Shown here piece after piece: positions 62,475-64,000 of a stretch of 64,000 bases of DNA (position 1 is the stretch's first letter; every line of letters begins with the position of its first letter). A program made the position numbers and the translations under genes. The DNA lies in NCBI RefSeq assembly GCF_029360765.1, contig NZ_JARKNA010000003.1:248001-312000 (forward strand), given 5' to 3'. A model generated the notes under the pieces. The model made no database searches and was not told the DNA's origin. It saw only the letters and a program-made list of their open reading frames with translations. Source of the stretch: Terrimonas pollutisoli. GTDB taxonomy: Bacteria; Bacteroidota; Bacteroidia; Chitinophagales; Chitinophagaceae.

Positions 62475-62488
62475 GTAAGCCGGCTTAC
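62475..62488. repeat. 14-bp palindrome GTAAGCCGGCTTAC
   Basis: Perfect palindrome, followed by a second copy of GCCGGCT within eight bases. It lies between the trp operon end and the TlpA-like gene. It could be an operator or a repeat; no terminator tract follows it on the coding strand. Confidence 0.4.
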
Positions 62489-62548
62489 TTTTGCCGGCTA
62501 AAAAAAGAAATTATCTTTGTTTGCAGACAAAAATTGATGTGCATGAAT

Positions 62549-63628
62549 ATGAAAAGATTAGTAGTCGTTTTAGCAATGCTTCCCTTGTTGGCAAGTGCCC
62601 AGAAAAAGCTCACTGTTACCGGTAAGGTGAAAGGGCTTAAAGATGGTACCATTGTTTCGATTTCAGATGTAAACCGCCCTGCGGATACGCTGGCGAAAGT
62701 GAAGGCTAAACAAGGCGCATTTGTGCTTACCCACGAGTTGAAGGAGCCTATGTTGCTTAATTTGGGAATAGGTAGTGGTAAAACGGTGATGACCTTCCTG
62801 GATAATTCGCCGGTCAAAGTTTCAGGTGATATAGAACAGATGAAGAATATCAAATTCAGCGGTTCAAAAACTCACAATGACTTTACTGATTTCAAAAAAA
62901 CATTCGACCCTAAGTTTGAGAAGCTGATGAAAATAAATCAGCAATTGCAGATGGGTTTACGTTCAGATAGTCTTGAAACTGCTACCAGAACAATCAAAGC
63001 AGATATCCAGCAGTCAATTGACCAGTTTATCACTAAAAGAAAATCATCCCCGGTCAGTGCGTTTGTAATAGCGGCAACCATGCAGTTGAATGAAGATGTT
63101 ATGGTAACCGAGCAAAGGTTGAATAGCTTAAAACCCGCTGCATTGGAAAATATGTATGGTACTTATCTCAAAGAAAATATTGCAGAAGCAAAGATCAATG
63201 CTATAGGGACTGTGGCAACGGAGTTTACTCAAGCGGATACATCTGGTGTTCCGGTTTCGCTTTCATCTTTCAGGGGAAAGTATGTGCTGCTTGATTTTTG
63301 GGCCAGCTGGTGTGGTCCCTGCCGCCAGGAGAATCCGAATGTAGTGGCCAATTTTAAAAAGTTCAACAACAAAAATTTTACGGTGTTAGGTGTCTCGCTT
63401 GACAGGCCCGGGCAAAAAGAAAGGTGGCTACAGGCGATTTATAAAGATGAACTGACCTGGACGCATGTCAGCGATTTGCAGTTTTGGAATAATGCGGTTG
63501 CCCAACAATACAGGGTGCAGAGCATACCCCAAAACTTTTTGATTGGTCCCGATGGAAAGATCATTGCCAAAAACCTGCGTGGCCCGGCATTGGAACAAAA
63601 GCTGTGTGAAGTAATTGGTTGTAATTAG
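62549..63628 (+). CDS. TlpA-like thiol-disulfide oxidoreductase with DUF4369 domain
   Basis: 359 residues from the ATG at 62549 (MKRLVVVL), chosen because the signal peptide starts there; ATGs 6 and 12 bases upstream are possible. Residues about 20-110 form a DUF4369 beta domain, then a helical linker, then a thioredoxin domain (about 225-359) with the active site WCGPC (Cys255, Cys258). It reduces disulfides in the periplasm, often for cytochrome c maturation. Typical of Bacteroidota. The start is 115 bp after the end of the trp operon, with its own leader. Confidence 0.9.
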   Translation: MKRLVVVLAMLPLLASAQKKLTVTGKVKGLKDGTIVSISDVNRPADTLAKVKAKQGAFVLTHELKEPMLLNLGIGSGKTVMTFLDNSPVKVSGDIEQMKNIKFSGSKTHNDFTDFKKTFDPKFEKLMKINQQLQMGLRSDSLETATRTIKADIQQSIDQFITKRKSSPVSAFVIAATMQLNEDVMVTEQRLNSLKPAALENMYGTYLKENIAEAKINAIGTVATEFTQADTSGVPVSLSSFRGKYVLLDFWASWCGPCRQENPNVVANFKKFNNKNFTVLGVSLDRPGQKERWLQAIYKDELTWTHVSDLQFWNNAVAQQYRVQSIPQNFLIGPDGKIIAKNLRGPALEQKLCEVIGCN

Positions 63629-63639
63629 ACTAAAAGGCT

Positions 63640-63666
63640 GAGGTCAGAAGTTAGACATCTGACCTC
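63640..63666. repeat. 9-bp hairpin between convergent genes
   Basis: GAGGTCAGA (63640-63648) and TCTGACCTC (63658-63666) form a perfect stem. No T tract is present on either side; it is a microrepeat-like hairpin that may still help separate the convergent genes. Confidence 0.45.
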
Positions 63667-63690
63667 TGACCCCGTACTTCTGCTTCGTTC

Positions 63691-64000
63691 TTAATTAGCA
63701 TCTTTCCCTGCTTTCAACTTATCGATCATCGTTGATACATTGTTTTTATTGTTGGTATCAGGCGCCAGCGCCAGGGCTAGGTTGGCATATTTTAATGCCG
63801 ATTTATAATCGCCATTTGCGGAATAACCCCTTGTCAATCCCATCAGCGTTGTAAACTGGTTCGGATTTTTTTGAAAATTGGTTTTAAATATTTCCAAAGC
63901 TTCTTTGGTCTTTTTCTGTTGCAGCAGTTGGCGACCATATTGATGTATTTCATTCATGCCTGCAAAGACCATTGATTTTTTCATGATCTCGGCGGATTCC
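63691..64000 (-). CDS. C-terminal part of a DUF2911-type TPR protein (5' end cut by window edge)
   Basis: The frame is open from the window edge to the stop at 63691; the visible 103 residues contain AEIMKKSMVFAGMNEIHQYG, QQKKTKEALEIF, LMGLTRGYSANGDYKSALKY and PDTNNKNNVSTMIDKL. This is the TPR-like tail of DUF2911 proteins of Bacteroidota, whose N-terminal beta domain is beyond the window. The ATG at 63984 is therefore not the start. Exported in other members; function unknown. Confidence 0.8.
   Translation of the reverse strand, partial: ESAEIMKKSMVFAGMNEIHQYGRQLLQQKKTKEALEIFKTNFQKNPNQFTTLMGLTRGYSANGDYKSALKYANLALALAPDTNNKNNVSTMIDKLKAGKDAN

Noticed and set aside
62475..62505. Possible terminator after the trp operon
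   Set aside because: The GCCGGC hairpins are followed by A residues, not T residues, on the coding strand, so it is listed only as a palindrome.
1..64000. tRNA genes, rRNA genes and CRISPR arrays
   Set aside because: None was recognised by eye; regular spacer-separated repeats are absent and no cloverleaf was found. A tRNA scan would settle this.

Overview
The window reads as chromosome from a Bacteroidota bacterium, most likely Chitinophagaceae or a close relative. The reasons are: C-terminal type IX secretion sorting domains, SusD-free but lipoprotein-rich accessory genes, promoter boxes of the TAnnTTTG type, mostly weak Shine-Dalgarno sequences, a Bacteroidota-style TrpD, and a GOB-like B3 metallo-beta-lactamase. 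No rRNA, tRNA, CRISPR array or complete insertion sequence was seen. Both window ends cut genes: a MarR-acetyltransferase fusion at the left and a DUF2911/TPR-type protein at the right.

Region 1-16.7 kb: MarR-GNAT fusion with a tandem operator, a four-PAS histidine kinase, a serine hydrolase fused to ankyrin repeats, an ABC-2 exporter pair, a LolA-like periplasmic protein, an HtrA-like protease and a GH29 alpha-L-fucosidase. Region 16.9-37 kb is accessory and repeat-rich: YD-repeat and SnoaL-like proteins, a two-subunit molybdenum hydroxylase, the GOB-like metallo-beta-lactamase, two tandem paralogous lipoproteins, a DUF1028 protein, Crp-type regulator, Hsp20, trypsin-like protein, cytochrome c, two DoxX-type membrane proteins, an intradiol-dioxygenase-like protein and a lone receiver protein. 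Region 37-46.7 kb: two very large type IX-secreted proteins, then two almost identical tatA genes around a DedA protein.

Region 47-51.7 kb is the glyoxylate shunt: aceB-aceA transcribed leftward and a RamB/ScfR-like regulator transcribed rightward, with two palindromes in the shared promoter region. Region 51.8-53.1 kb holds an antitoxin gene with a truncated VapC toxin remnant. Region 53.2-62.4 kb is a full tryptophan operon: a leader peptide with three consecutive Trp codons and an attenuator terminator, then trpE-G-D-C-F-F2-(RAYT transposase)-B-(lipoprotein)-A-(membrane protein). The operon carries two tandem trpF genes, the second with altered substrate-binding residues, and a REP-flanked RAYT unit that appears to have inserted at the very end of the second trpF with duplication of its last codons.

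Between genes there is a dense population of short palindromic and longer composite repeats. The most striking is a roughly 240-bp element present twice (11.3 kb and 33.3 kb) in which two predicted stems differ in sequence but keep pairing, which suggests selection on RNA or single-stranded DNA structure. Other repeat copies abut gene fragments, so the repeat family seems linked to local deletions.
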